Origin: an uncultured Bacilli bacterium
Lineage (GTDB): Bacteria; Bacillota_I; Bacilli_A; RF39; UBA660
Length of the DNA stretch: 38,123 bases
Direction: 5' to 3'
Assembly (NCBI GenBank): GCA_947627835.1
Contig: CANQXM010000002.1
Location: 1-38,123, forward strand
Positions 25,164 to 33,679 of the stretch are shown piece by piece. The position numbers were made by a program, and so were the translations under genes. The notes under the pieces were generated by a model that was not told the origin of the DNA, made no database searches, and was given only the letters and a program-made list of their open reading frames with translations. Position 1 is the first letter of the stretch. Each line of letters starts with the position of its first letter.

Positions 25164-25209
25164 TGTAAAAAAATTACAATCAATTTTATTTAATTGTAAT
25201 TTTTTTACA
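25164..25209. promoter_or_regulatory. Inverted repeat with perfect 17-bp arms at the pair B transcription start
   Basis: Arms TGTAAAAAAATTACAAT (25164-25180) and its exact inverse (25193-25209) flank 12 bases. On the minus strand it begins two bases after the -10 box, so transcription would start within it. It can act as an operator or as a 5' leader hairpin, and could also slow read-through from the capsule operon. A second, weaker promoter (TTGTAA, 17 bases, CATAAT) overlaps its inner part. Confidence 0.75.
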
Positions 25210-25211
25210 CT

Positions 25212-25239
25212 ATTATAATATTTCTTTAGTAAAAGTCAA
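25212..25239 (-). promoter_or_regulatory. Promoter of pair B
   Basis: On the minus strand TTGACT (25239-25234) and a perfect TATAAT (25217-25212) are spaced by 16 bases. The -35 box lies three bases beyond the last capsule-operon gene, so pair B can be expressed independently of that operon. Confidence 0.7.
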
Positions 25240-25241
25240 CT

Positions 25242-26366
25242 TTATTTGAATAATCTTTTGATTCTTGCTTTCCAATTCCTTTTCTTTTTGCTATATTTTT
25301 TAGACAACTTTGTTATATCCAATTTGGAAAAATCTTGAAAAAATTTTTCTCTTTTTTTGGTAAATTCTGCTGATTTTATTAAAGAGCTATTCCCTTTTGT
25401 TATTTCCTCTAACTGACATTCATAAGAAATAATTTGCTCTTTGATTTCATGAAATAATTCTTCCCCTTTTTTGGTATTGATAATGACTGCAGAAGATCCG
25501 TTATCATTATATAATTTTTCATAATGTTCTTTTACTCCCCAGAAATCTCCCAGTGTAATATCAGAATATTTATTTCCTAATTTAAAATGACATTGATAAC
25601 AACTTTCTCTTAAAGCTACATCGGATAAAAATAATTTCATATAATCGTTATCTTTTGCTAGTTGTGTGAAGCGTTTCTTATTTTCAAAGGTCGCTTCATT
25701 TGAGTAAGTTATCCACCCCGTAGACTTATCTCGAAAATTATAAGTTTTTAACTTGGCATTTTCTCTTATTTCTAATTCTTTTATATATTCTTCAAATAAC
25801 TTAGAACTTGGTACACCATGACAAATCAAATCCACACAAATTAAATTTTCATCTTCCTTTTTTAAAAAGGATTTTAAGCCAGCTACTTGGCAAGGGGTTC
25901 CAACAAAGAGAATCTTTTTATTTTTTAGATTTTCTTTTATATAACGAAAGCTATTTCCTAAATCACTTTGCAGATATTTGCTTCCTTTTAACTTCGTCAA
26001 ATCTTCTTTTTTCGTTATAGCGATATGTTTTAATTTTTGATCTAGCAACGCGGCACCAATCACAATTCCTTCGTGATTTAAAATATAGTTTGCAATGGCC
26101 GAAAAGATTCCGCCGGAAGAAGAAGTTAAAATTTCTTGTTCCTTTTTATTATAAGCAAGATAGCATTGGTTTCTGGCTTTATTTTCTTTTGTATTTAATA
26201 CCGGGCATGTCTTTTGACATAAACCACAATTGATGCATTTTTCTTGATCAATTTCTGGATGAAGAAATCCTTCTTTATCTTTTTTCATTTGAATGGCATT
26301 TTTCGGACAAATGCTATAGCACGCAGTACACCCAGTACAATTTTCTTTTTCAATCACTTTTTCCAT
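25242..26366 (-). CDS. Ferredoxin/FrhB-domain protein (coenzyme F420 hydrogenase beta subunit family)
   Basis: This 374-residue protein has two N-terminal [4Fe-4S] ferredoxin motifs (C10, C13, C16, C20 and C44, C47, C50, C54). FrhB/FdhB N- and C-terminal domains follow (for example the SSGGIFSAIANYIL and VGTPCQVAGLK regions). Despite the family name, such proteins occur widely in polysaccharide clusters, often with pyruvyl transferase-family genes as here, where they are thought to do redox chemistry on a sugar or its donor; the reaction is not established. It is the last gene of the capsule operon, one base after its upstream neighbour. The flavin site expected of FrhB cannot be confirmed by eye. 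Confidence 0.88.
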   Translation of the reverse strand: MEKVIEKENCTGCTACYSICPKNAIQMKKDKEGFLHPEIDQEKCINCGLCQKTCPVLNTKENKARNQCYLAYNKKEQEILTSSSGGIFSAIANYILNHEGIVIGAALLDQKLKHIAITKKEDLTKLKGSKYLQSDLGNSFRYIKENLKNKKILFVGTPCQVAGLKSFLKKEDENLICVDLICHGVPSSKLFEEYIKELEIRENAKLKTYNFRDKSTGWITYSNEATFENKKRFTQLAKDNDYMKLFLSDVALRESCYQCHFKLGNKYSDITLGDFWGVKEHYEKLYNDNGSSAVIINTKKGEELFHEIKEQIISYECQLEEITKGNSSLIKSAEFTKKREKFFQDFSKLDITKLSKKYSKKKRNWKARIKRLFK

Positions 26367-26367
26367 A

Positions 26368-27615
26368 TTAATCTAGCCATCCATTATTTTTATAAGTTCC
26401 TTTATTTATCTGATATTGCTTTAACCATGATTTTGGCACTATTTTTTTTATCAAGTTTTTAAAACTTTGTTTCGTTGGAATAAATGAAAGAATATAAGCC
26501 ATCGCTGGAACTGTTTTTCCGTCCTTTTTGTAATAAGATAATATTTCGCCATACTCTTCTTTTTTTTCAAAGTTTTTCTTATCATGATCTCTAGCCCATT
26601 TTAATGCTCCAGCAAGGAATTTTACTTTATTTTTTTGATAATGTTTCAAATCAAATACATTGGCGTAGTGATCTAACTCATTAATTGCATCTAATGCTAA
26701 CATCGTTCGAATACACTTTTCGCAATTACTGCAATTGGTTGCTTTCTCATGTCTTACACATACATTTAACCAATTATATGTTTCATTATGATGAGCGATA
26801 AACTCTACTTTTTCCATTCTGGTTGCTTCAATACCGCTACTATAAACCGTTGTATTTTGATTACTCAAACATTGAACATTTAAAATGTCATAATCAGCTG
26901 TAGATTCAGCAGTAATCGCGGTATCATTAAAGTTTGCTCCACTAGAAAAATAATATATTTTAAATAGTTTTTGTAATGCTAAAACACAACCCAGTGTTCG
27001 AAAACTATGAGTAGCAAAGTGACTCATTTTAATAAACTCATTCATATTTGAATCAACAGTTACTAATTTTAAATTCTGTTCTTTGCAAAATCCAGAGACA
27101 TATTCTAATCTTTTATGAAAAAGTTCTCTTGCTTCTTTTCCTCCATTATCTCCATGTGAACCGGCATTGAAAAAGGTTAAATGTGTGATATTGTACTGAT
27201 TATCTAATTGATTTCGATGTTTTAAAAATGTATAAAAAGAATCTACTCCACATGATATACCGGTTCCAACTGCTTTGGGATGAAACTCTACATTATTTAC
27301 TTCTGTTTTGATTTGAATATTTCTTTTATGTAAATTATTACTCAATAATGGAATTAAATAAGTTGTTAATTGATAATATAATTGTGAACTAATAGCACCT
27401 TTTACTTCAACATCAAGCTCATGTTTTATTAAATAAGAAAGGATTGCTACTAAGAATGCGTCTGAATTTTCGGCACATAAGTAATCTTTGTACTCTTTTT
27501 CAACTTCAAACCATAAGTCATAAGTTTTCTTTTCTTCATAAATTAACGTTGCTATTAATCGATATTTTCCTTCTACTTGTTCGATTCTTGGTTTTTCTAT
27601 TATTACTTTATTCAT
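26368..27615 (-). CDS. PP-loop-type enzyme with C-terminal cysteine cluster
   Basis: This 415-residue protein has a PP-loop-like nucleotide site GISCGVDSFYT (119-129; SGGxDS-type, with Cys in place of one Gly), as in QueC/ExsB and other adenylating hydrolases. Later come SSGANFND (224-231) and a cysteine cluster C286, C295, C298, C301 (CSNCEKC) like the zinc site of QueC. Known PP-loop enzymes activate a carbonyl by adenylation for ligation or amidation. In a capsule operon it may install an amide or amino-acid-like group on a sugar, but this is inference. GAGGTG precedes ATG; stop and next start are one base apart. Confidence 0.75.
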   Translation of the reverse strand: MNKVIIEKPRIEQVEGKYRLIATLIYEEKKTYDLWFEVEKEYKDYLCAENSDAFLVAILSYLIKHELDVEVKGAISSQLYYQLTTYLIPLLSNNLHKRNIQIKTEVNNVEFHPKAVGTGISCGVDSFYTFLKHRNQLDNQYNITHLTFFNAGSHGDNGGKEARELFHKRLEYVSGFCKEQNLKLVTVDSNMNEFIKMSHFATHSFRTLGCVLALQKLFKIYYFSSGANFNDTAITAESTADYDILNVQCLSNQNTTVYSSGIEATRMEKVEFIAHHNETYNWLNVCVRHEKATNCSNCEKCIRTMLALDAINELDHYANVFDLKHYQKNKVKFLAGALKWARDHDKKNFEKKEEYGEILSYYKKDGKTVPAMAYILSFIPTKQSFKNLIKKIVPKSWLKQYQINKGTYKNNGWLD

Positions 27616-27627
27616 TTTACACCTCTA

Positions 27628-28848
27628 TTATATTTCATATTCTAATTGATTATTGATTTCTTTCTTGTTTTGATTCAAAAAACGATTATATATTTTCAAG
27701 TTATCTTTTATTAATTTTTCTTTTTCTTCTTTATCTGTTTCATTTTGAATCAAATCATATAAAGAATAGACTTTTACATATCCGTCTTTTTCTTCTTTAC
27801 TTTTTAAAATTGTGAATGAATATTTATCAATCTTTTTTTCTTCCTTATCAATATAGGCATGTAGTAATATTGAATACTCACTCATGTATTCCTTTTTATA
27901 ATATTTGGTCCGGTATGAAGTAATCATATTTCCTAAAGAATAGGATATCAATTGATTTTCTTTATGAACTAACTTTTGAACTACATGAGGATGCGTTCCT
28001 ACAATTAATGGGACATTTGTAGCGCTAATTTGCTTTAGAATGGTCTCTGTAAAAGATCCAGGATTTTCGTTAAACTGACCTCCAGAATGAAGCATGAAAA
28101 TGGTTATATCACTTTTCTTTTGGGCTTCTTTGATTTCTTCTTCACATTTTCTTACTATATCCGAATTTATTATCCATTCTCCTGTATGTAATTCATCTAC
28201 AACAATTGAATTTTCTATAGGTACAAAATGGATTGGGTAATTGATTAATTCTTTCACTATATTTTTTATATATTTCTTATAAAGATTTTTGTAAAAAAAA
28301 CTTTGATTATAGCATTGCCATTCCTTATTTGAATTTTGTTCTTTTATTAAATTGATTTGCTCCCGATTTTTTTCATTTATTTTATAGTGATTATATCCAT
28401 AATTTGTACCATATGTATATCCTAAAAAAGCAATCTTGATACCATTCAGTTCTACTATTTTATATTTCTTTTTTTCATTTTTTAGAGTAGTTCCTACGTA
28501 TTCCATATTCCACTTTTTGATGTTTTTCATCGTTTGATTTAAGCCATTGATTCCTCGATCTAAGCAATGATTGTTTGATGTCATTAGCATTTTAAAATTA
28601 GCTTTGTTTAGTGCTTTTAAAAAATTTTCAGGCGTATTAAAAGAATACCATTCGTTTGTGTAACCTCCCTTTTTACAAACGGGAGTTTCTAGATTCCCTA
28701 CCACATAATCAGAATTTTGTAAATATTTTAAAATGGGTGTGAAAATTTCTTCAAAATTGTATGAGTGTTTTTTTAACGTTTTTATTAATGGCCATTCACA
28801 GATTAAATCACCAGTGAAACTAATTTTTATTCTGTTTTCGTCTTTCAT
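27628..28848 (-). CDS. CapA-family metallophosphatase-like capsule protein
   Basis: This 406-residue protein has the PGA_cap/CapA fold: SFTGDL (D14), GNLETP, MTSNNHCLDRG and GTHPHVVQ, the metal-binding motifs of the calcineurin-like superfamily. CapA proteins take part in poly-gamma-glutamate capsule synthesis or tethering, and relatives occur in many polysaccharide loci. No CapB or CapC is present, so a polyglutamate capsule is not indicated. It has no signal peptide, unlike classical membrane CapA, so it may act in the cytoplasm. It overlaps the flippase gene by four bases (ATGA), and AGGAAG precedes its start. Confidence 0.85.
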   Translation of the reverse strand: MKDENRIKISFTGDLICEWPLIKTLKKHSYNFEEIFTPILKYLQNSDYVVGNLETPVCKKGGYTNEWYSFNTPENFLKALNKANFKMLMTSNNHCLDRGINGLNQTMKNIKKWNMEYVGTTLKNEKKKYKIVELNGIKIAFLGYTYGTNYGYNHYKINEKNREQINLIKEQNSNKEWQCYNQSFFYKNLYKKYIKNIVKELINYPIHFVPIENSIVVDELHTGEWIINSDIVRKCEEEIKEAQKKSDITIFMLHSGGQFNENPGSFTETILKQISATNVPLIVGTHPHVVQKLVHKENQLISYSLGNMITSYRTKYYKKEYMSEYSILLHAYIDKEEKKIDKYSFTILKSKEEKDGYVKVYSLYDLIQNETDKEEKEKLIKDNLKIYNRFLNQNKKEINNQLEYEI

Positions 28849-30371
28849 ATTTTTCTTCCTATCAATTTATTTTTAAATTCTCTAATCATTTCTTTTTCAT
28901 AATCTGTTAAGTAGAAACGGGAAATGCTTAAATAAGTTATCGTGTAAATGAGTAACCAGATGAATAAAATGAACCATGAAGTGATTTGAATGTGAAAGAG
29001 ATTTATCACGCCGAAAAATAATAATGTTTCGGTAATTAAAGCTATAAAGATATTTAAAGTTTCTTTGGTAAATCTTATCATATCTAAATGTAAGGATTTA
29101 TGATAATAAATGTTTTTAATTACTATATTTCCTATGAATAAAGAAATTGCTGTACCAATAGCTGCACCAAGACCTCCATACATTTTAATTAAGGGAATAC
29201 TTACGATAATATTTAAAATAGAGGTAATGATTAGTACTTTTGGTAAGAATTGATGTTTATTTTTAGCTTGGGTAATGCTAATGACTGAATTTTTGATTAA
29301 AGAATCTATCATTGGAATCATTAATGCTAATCCAATATAATAGGCATCTTGATATTCTTGACCAACCCACAGAATAATAAAGTTTTTACCAAAAACAATA
29401 AAGCCAGTTAAGATTAGTCCAACGACCATTAATTGAATTCTTCCCGTACGAATCAGTACATCTGTAAATTCTTGATCCGTTGCTTTGTTTTCAACCATCT
29501 TAGTCATTTTTGGAAGCAAGACTCCACTGATTGCTGTTGAAAAAGAAATATATACTTGATTGATATGAGATGCGATGGCATATATGGATACTGCTGCTGC
29601 TCCACTAAGACTGCCAATCAAGAAATTATCAATGCTCCAATTTACTTTGTCAACAACCGTATTTATAAATATCCAAAAGGAAAAAGAAAAGATTGCGAAT
29701 AGTAGTTTAAAATCTATTTTTCCAAATTTAATTTTCGTTTTAATTTTATATTTACAATATAGGGCACTAAATAATAAACTTAAAATATTTAAAACGGTAA
29801 TCACAATTGCCAAAGCAACCGACTTAAATCCAAAAGAAAGTAAAATAAGCATCGTTACTGGTTGTAAGATGATGGTTACAATATTCACCAATTTGGCAAA
29901 GATAAACTTTTCGTATGCCGTTACAATGGATGAAAATACACTTAATGGAAAAGTCACTGCTAAATTAAAAGTTAAAATTAACATTAGTTTTTTAGCTGTA
30001 ACTAATTCATAAGCATTCATTGTGGCACCAAATAAATTTTCGACATTTAGATATATTGTAAATCCAAATAAAGCTACTAGTAATCCTATGATGGTGTATA
30101 CAATGATAAACATTCCATACAAGTTATGCTCTTTTTCAAATTCTTTTTTAACTCGATATCGATTTGAATAAACTACTAAAGCACTTGCAAATCCAAAATC
30201 TAAAATGGTTAATGTAGATATAATAGAAGATACCATCGAATATAGTCCATACTCACTTTGTCCTAGACTTCTTGTTAAAATCGGTGTGTAAAATAAAGTG
30301 ATTACTAAGTTTAACATGATTACTACATAAGATAGTAAGGCGCCTATTTTTCTTTGGTTTTCATCATTCAT
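28845..30371 (-). CDS. Wzx-type polysaccharide flippase
   Basis: This 508-residue protein is hydrophobic throughout, with about 12-14 membrane segments. It starts with the typical polysaccharide-transporter segment (TPILTRSLGQSEYGLYSMV). It would flip undecaprenyl-linked repeat units from the cytoplasmic to the outer face for polymerisation. AAAGGAT precedes ATG. It lies 15 bases after the polymerase gene and overlaps the CapA-like gene by four bases. The exact substrate depends on the other enzymes of the operon. The symbol wzx would be reasonable but is not assigned here. Confidence 0.9.
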   Translation of the reverse strand: MNDENQRKIGALLSYVVIMLNLVITLFYTPILTRSLGQSEYGLYSMVSSIISTLTILDFGFASALVVYSNRYRVKKEFEKEHNLYGMFIIVYTIIGLLVALFGFTIYLNVENLFGATMNAYELVTAKKLMLILTFNLAVTFPLSVFSSIVTAYEKFIFAKLVNIVTIILQPVTMLILLSFGFKSVALAIVITVLNILSLLFSALYCKYKIKTKIKFGKIDFKLLFAIFSFSFWIFINTVVDKVNWSIDNFLIGSLSGAAAVSIYAIASHINQVYISFSTAISGVLLPKMTKMVENKATDQEFTDVLIRTGRIQLMVVGLILTGFIVFGKNFIILWVGQEYQDAYYIGLALMIPMIDSLIKNSVISITQAKNKHQFLPKVLIITSILNIIVSIPLIKMYGGLGAAIGTAISLFIGNIVIKNIYYHKSLHLDMIRFTKETLNIFIALITETLLFFGVINLFHIQITSWFILFIWLLIYTITYLSISRFYLTDYEKEMIREFKNKLIGRKI

Positions 30372-30386
30372 TCAAAGTCATCCTTT

Positions 30387-31673
30387 CTATTGATTTTTCT
30401 TCTTTCTTGTAAATGCATAGGTGTAAAAAATAAATAAAAGTGAAATTAAAAATGTTTCATCATACATGGTAAAGATTCGAGCATAGATGCTAAATATCAA
30501 AAGACATATTGCTATAAAAAAGACATGAAATTTACTTAAATTTTTAAAGTAATAACGATAAAAAGTTGTATACAAATAAATTAGTATGAAAACGTATATT
30601 AGTCCTCCATTATATACCCTTGAAGTCATTTCATTTAATCCGAAGTGTTTAGGAGCACTGGGTTCATCAAATAAACGGATAGATCCGATTCCTTTTCCTA
30701 TATATAACCCATTGCCATATTCTAAAGCATATTTTAAAAGTTCAATTCTTTCTTCTGTAACTTTTCCAGTATCTGTAATACTACCGGTAATGTTTTCTTT
30801 AGTTCTTAAAATATGTTCTTCAATAATTTTTTCATTGACAAAAGTATGTACTTTTTCGTTTCCTACATAAAGAGCAATTCCTGCAGTTAACATGATACAT
30901 GCTCCTAATAAAAGCATTTTCATTTTCTTCTTATTAATTTTTATTTTTTTGTCTTCTTTTTTCCATAAATCATTTAATATCATTGGAATTAAAAAGAAAA
31001 CTAATAGAAAATAATACATTCGATTATCATTGAATGCTGATACATATATTGAAGAAATAATAATAAATACCATCATAACTCGTGCAGTCATTCTAGTCTT
31101 TTTATTTTGATGATAAAAATAGCAATAATTTAAAAGTAAACATGCTAAAGTGAGAAAACTTAAACGATGCGTTCCATTGGTTCCTAGTAATCCGCAAATT
31201 TGATCTGTGTAAAAATTATTGTTTGAAAAATTACGAATTAAAAAGCCAGGTTGATAAAATTGGATAATGGTGACAATCGAATTAATAATGTAATATGCAT
31301 TTAAAATAATAAATGATGGTTTTAAAATAATTTTTTCAAAGCGTTTTTGATCTCTTGCAAAAAAGCGAAAGCAAAGAACAATGGTTAATGGTAAAAAGCC
31401 ATATGAGATTACTTCTGTAATCCAGTAGGGATGATTTTTGGTGAGTAGCATGTTGATGGCAATATATCCCAAATATAATAAGACTGCTCCCAGTTCTTTT
31501 TTATTAAAAGTTAGATTACGAAGATTTAAAAGAGCAAGAAGAATACAAAATGCAAAACTAATATATCGAAGCATATTGGTATTATTGTACCATCTTAAGA
31601 ATAAAACACAGAAAGCCATTAGATAGAAAGCCACAAAATATACTAAACTCATTATGTTTATTTTTTTGTTCAT
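30387..31673 (-). CDS. Wzy-like polysaccharide polymerase/O-antigen ligase-type membrane protein
   Basis: This 428-residue protein has about 10-12 hydrophobic helices and a larger extracytoplasmic loop around residues 285-345, the usual layout of Wzy polymerases. Sequence conservation in this family is too low to prove it, but a polytopic protein beside a Wzx flippase is almost always the polymerase. It would join flipped repeat units outside the membrane. Its ATG overlaps the stop of the pyruvyl transferase-family gene (ATGA), and GGAGAAG precedes it. Fifteen bases separate it from the flippase gene. Confidence 0.8.
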   Translation of the reverse strand: MNKKINIMSLVYFVAFYLMAFCVLFLRWYNNTNMLRYISFAFCILLALLNLRNLTFNKKELGAVLLYLGYIAINMLLTKNHPYWITEVISYGFLPLTIVLCFRFFARDQKRFEKIILKPSFIILNAYYIINSIVTIIQFYQPGFLIRNFSNNNFYTDQICGLLGTNGTHRLSFLTLACLLLNYCYFYHQNKKTRMTARVMMVFIIISSIYVSAFNDNRMYYFLLVFFLIPMILNDLWKKEDKKIKINKKKMKMLLLGACIMLTAGIALYVGNEKVHTFVNEKIIEEHILRTKENITGSITDTGKVTEERIELLKYALEYGNGLYIGKGIGSIRLFDEPSAPKHFGLNEMTSRVYNGGLIYVFILIYLYTTFYRYYFKNLSKFHVFFIAICLLIFSIYARIFTMYDETFLISLLFIFYTYAFTRKKKNQ

Positions 31674-32722
31674 AGTATCTTCTCCATTAATGCATTCATC
31701 AGATATTTTTGAGATTTTTTTTGCTCTTTTTGGATAATCTTATTGCTATTTGTAAAATCACAAGTTAATGATTTTTCGGATAATTTTCTTTTAAATTCTC
31801 TATCTTCTAACTTTAATAATTTTAATAGTTGTTCTATTCTTGAATACATGTTTTTATTTTGATCATTTCTTTTATAAACGATAAATGGCACGTTAAATAT
31901 CGTAGCAAAGACAGCCGAATGAAAAGAATCCGTACAAATTAACATAGCATTTTTTTCTAAGTATAAAAACTCTTCTGGACTGCTTTGATAATATTTGCTT
32001 TTCTTATCTAATAAATTAATAATGGTTGCATTTTGCTTTTTAGCAAATTCTTTTAATTCTACTGTTTTTTGTTCATCTAAATTCCCTAGAAAATAAGTTA
32101 AAATATATTTGGAAGGTACTTGAGATGGTTTTTTCATTACTTTTAACCATTCTTCTTTTGTTAATAATAAAGTTGGATCTACTAATACTTCTACTTTCTT
32201 TATACCAAGATTTTTTATTAGATTGGCTCCTGCTTCTTCTCTTACAGATAAGTCTTTAAAGCGATTTAAGTATTTTTTATATTCTTCTTTTTTATTATTT
32301 TCTAACTTGCTAATTCCAAAACTAGCTGCATAAGAAATATTTTTTTCGCGAGGCGAGAATTTCAATAGTGTTAACTCTCTATTGACACTTGGAAAATTAT
32401 AATTCCAAACTTGATCGCTACCCACAATAAAGTAATCATAATCTTTTTCTAATTGTTTTAAATTATGATATTTTTTTGTGGTAATGTTTTTTTGTGAGAA
32501 ATCTTTGATTCGGTTATATCTTTTTCGTTCAGCTGCTGGTGCAAGCATTCTTTTTAGCCATTTTTTTATATTTGTTTTTTTGTTTTCTTGGTTGGTAAAT
32601 TCAATCGTTTCTGCAATGTAGTATTCATTCATCTTGGTTATGAATGTTTGCAATGCATAGTTTTGAAGTCGATTTCCATAATTGACATAACCATTTAAAG
32701 TAATAATTCCTACTTTTTTCAT
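31670..32722 (-). CDS. Polysaccharide pyruvyl transferase-family protein
   Basis: This 350-residue protein has the family hallmarks: NYGNRLQNYALQ near the N-terminus, YFIVGSDQVWN in the middle, a C-terminal glycosyltransferase-B-like half, and CTDSFHSAVFATIFNVPFIV. Members transfer pyruvate from PEP to a sugar to form a ketal that adds negative charge to surface polymers, though many homologues are untested. The FrhB-type protein of the same operon is a frequent companion. GAGGC precedes ATG. It is encoded ten bases after the preceding glycosyltransferase gene. Confidence 0.88.
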   Translation of the reverse strand: MKKVGIITLNGYVNYGNRLQNYALQTFITKMNEYYIAETIEFTNQENKKTNIKKWLKRMLAPAAERKRYNRIKDFSQKNITTKKYHNLKQLEKDYDYFIVGSDQVWNYNFPSVNRELTLLKFSPREKNISYAASFGISKLENNKKEEYKKYLNRFKDLSVREEAGANLIKNLGIKKVEVLVDPTLLLTKEEWLKVMKKPSQVPSKYILTYFLGNLDEQKTVELKEFAKKQNATIINLLDKKSKYYQSSPEEFLYLEKNAMLICTDSFHSAVFATIFNVPFIVYKRNDQNKNMYSRIEQLLKLLKLEDREFKRKLSEKSLTCDFTNSNKIIQKEQKKSQKYLMNALMEKIL

Positions 32723-32731
32723 AAAGTGCCT

Positions 32732-33673
32732 CTACTTTCTTAGATAACTATATAAATTTGGACTTAATGTAAAAATCATATGTTTTATTTTGACTTTTAA
32801 AGGTAATTTGATGGTTATCTTTCTTTGATAATTTTTAAATTTATTGATTAACTCCTGTTTTTGATTTTCATCTAAAATTTTTTTTAATATTTTATAGCAG
32901 TGAGTAATGGAATCCATCGTTTTTACCATAGCTTGTTGATAATGGGTTTCATCCTTTTTCTTATGAAACTCTTCTACCCAATGTTCAAAAGCGGTAATCT
33001 CATCTAATCTATTGATATTGATTGTAGACATAATACTATTTTCATGAATCATGCGATTATATAAAGGCAGATTTAGATATGAAAATTTTTGACATTTTGA
33101 TAGCAGGTCATAAATTATATAAGTATCTTCATTGATGGTATTGACTGGATAGTGGCAGGTTTTTATTATTTCTGATTTATATAATTTGTTAATTGGATTT
33201 CCTAGTCTTCTTTCACTAAATAGATAATCAAACATTTCATTTCCAGATGCAACAAATGATTTTCTTTCTTTCGCAATTAAATGTTTCTCTCCGGTTTTTG
33301 TGTTGTGCTCCATAATGTCACACATTGAAAAATCCGCATTATTTTCAATTAAATTTTGGTAAAGATATTGGCAATAATTTTTATCGTAAAAATCATCACT
33401 ATCACAAAAACACAAATACTTTCCAGTTGCTAAAGATAAGCCAACATTTCTGGTGTATGCAATTCCTTTATTTGTTTGATGATGAATTTTGATTCTTTTA
33501 TCTTTCTTTTGATATTTTTGACATATCTTTAAGGAATCATCTGATGATCCATCATCAATTAATAAGATTTCTAAATTTTGATATGTTTGGTTTAAAATGC
33601 TTGTAATACATTTATCTAAATATTTTTCACGATTATATATTGTAACAATTACACTAATTAAATCTTGTTCCAT
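32732..33673 (-). CDS. Glycosyltransferase family 2 protein
   Basis: This 313-residue protein has an N-terminal GT-A fold: ISVIVTIYNREKYL, IDDGSSDDS (D40, D41), a Gly-rich NKGIAYTRN acceptor-side loop, and FCDSDDF (D91, D93, D94) for the metal/nucleotide sugar. The C-terminus is basic and may contact the membrane, since the acceptor is lipid-linked. It adds one sugar to the repeat unit. CAGGAG precedes ATG and overlaps the stop region of the GT4 gene, seven bases away. Confidence 0.9.
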   Translation of the reverse strand: MEQDLISVIVTIYNREKYLDKCITSILNQTYQNLEILLIDDGSSDDSLKICQKYQKKDKRIKIHHQTNKGIAYTRNVGLSLATGKYLCFCDSDDFYDKNYCQYLYQNLIENNADFSMCDIMEHNTKTGEKHLIAKERKSFVASGNEMFDYLFSERRLGNPINKLYKSEIIKTCHYPVNTINEDTYIIYDLLSKCQKFSYLNLPLYNRMIHENSIMSTININRLDEITAFEHWVEEFHKKKDETHYQQAMVKTMDSITHCYKILKKILDENQKQELINKFKNYQRKITIKLPLKVKIKHMIFTLSPNLYSYLRK

Positions 33674-33679
33674 TTATGC

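Noticed and set aside
25164..25209. Inverted repeat as a plain terminator of the capsule operon
   Set aside because: No T-run follows the stem on the minus strand and the arms lie directly at a consensus promoter's start site. Some termination effect remains possible.
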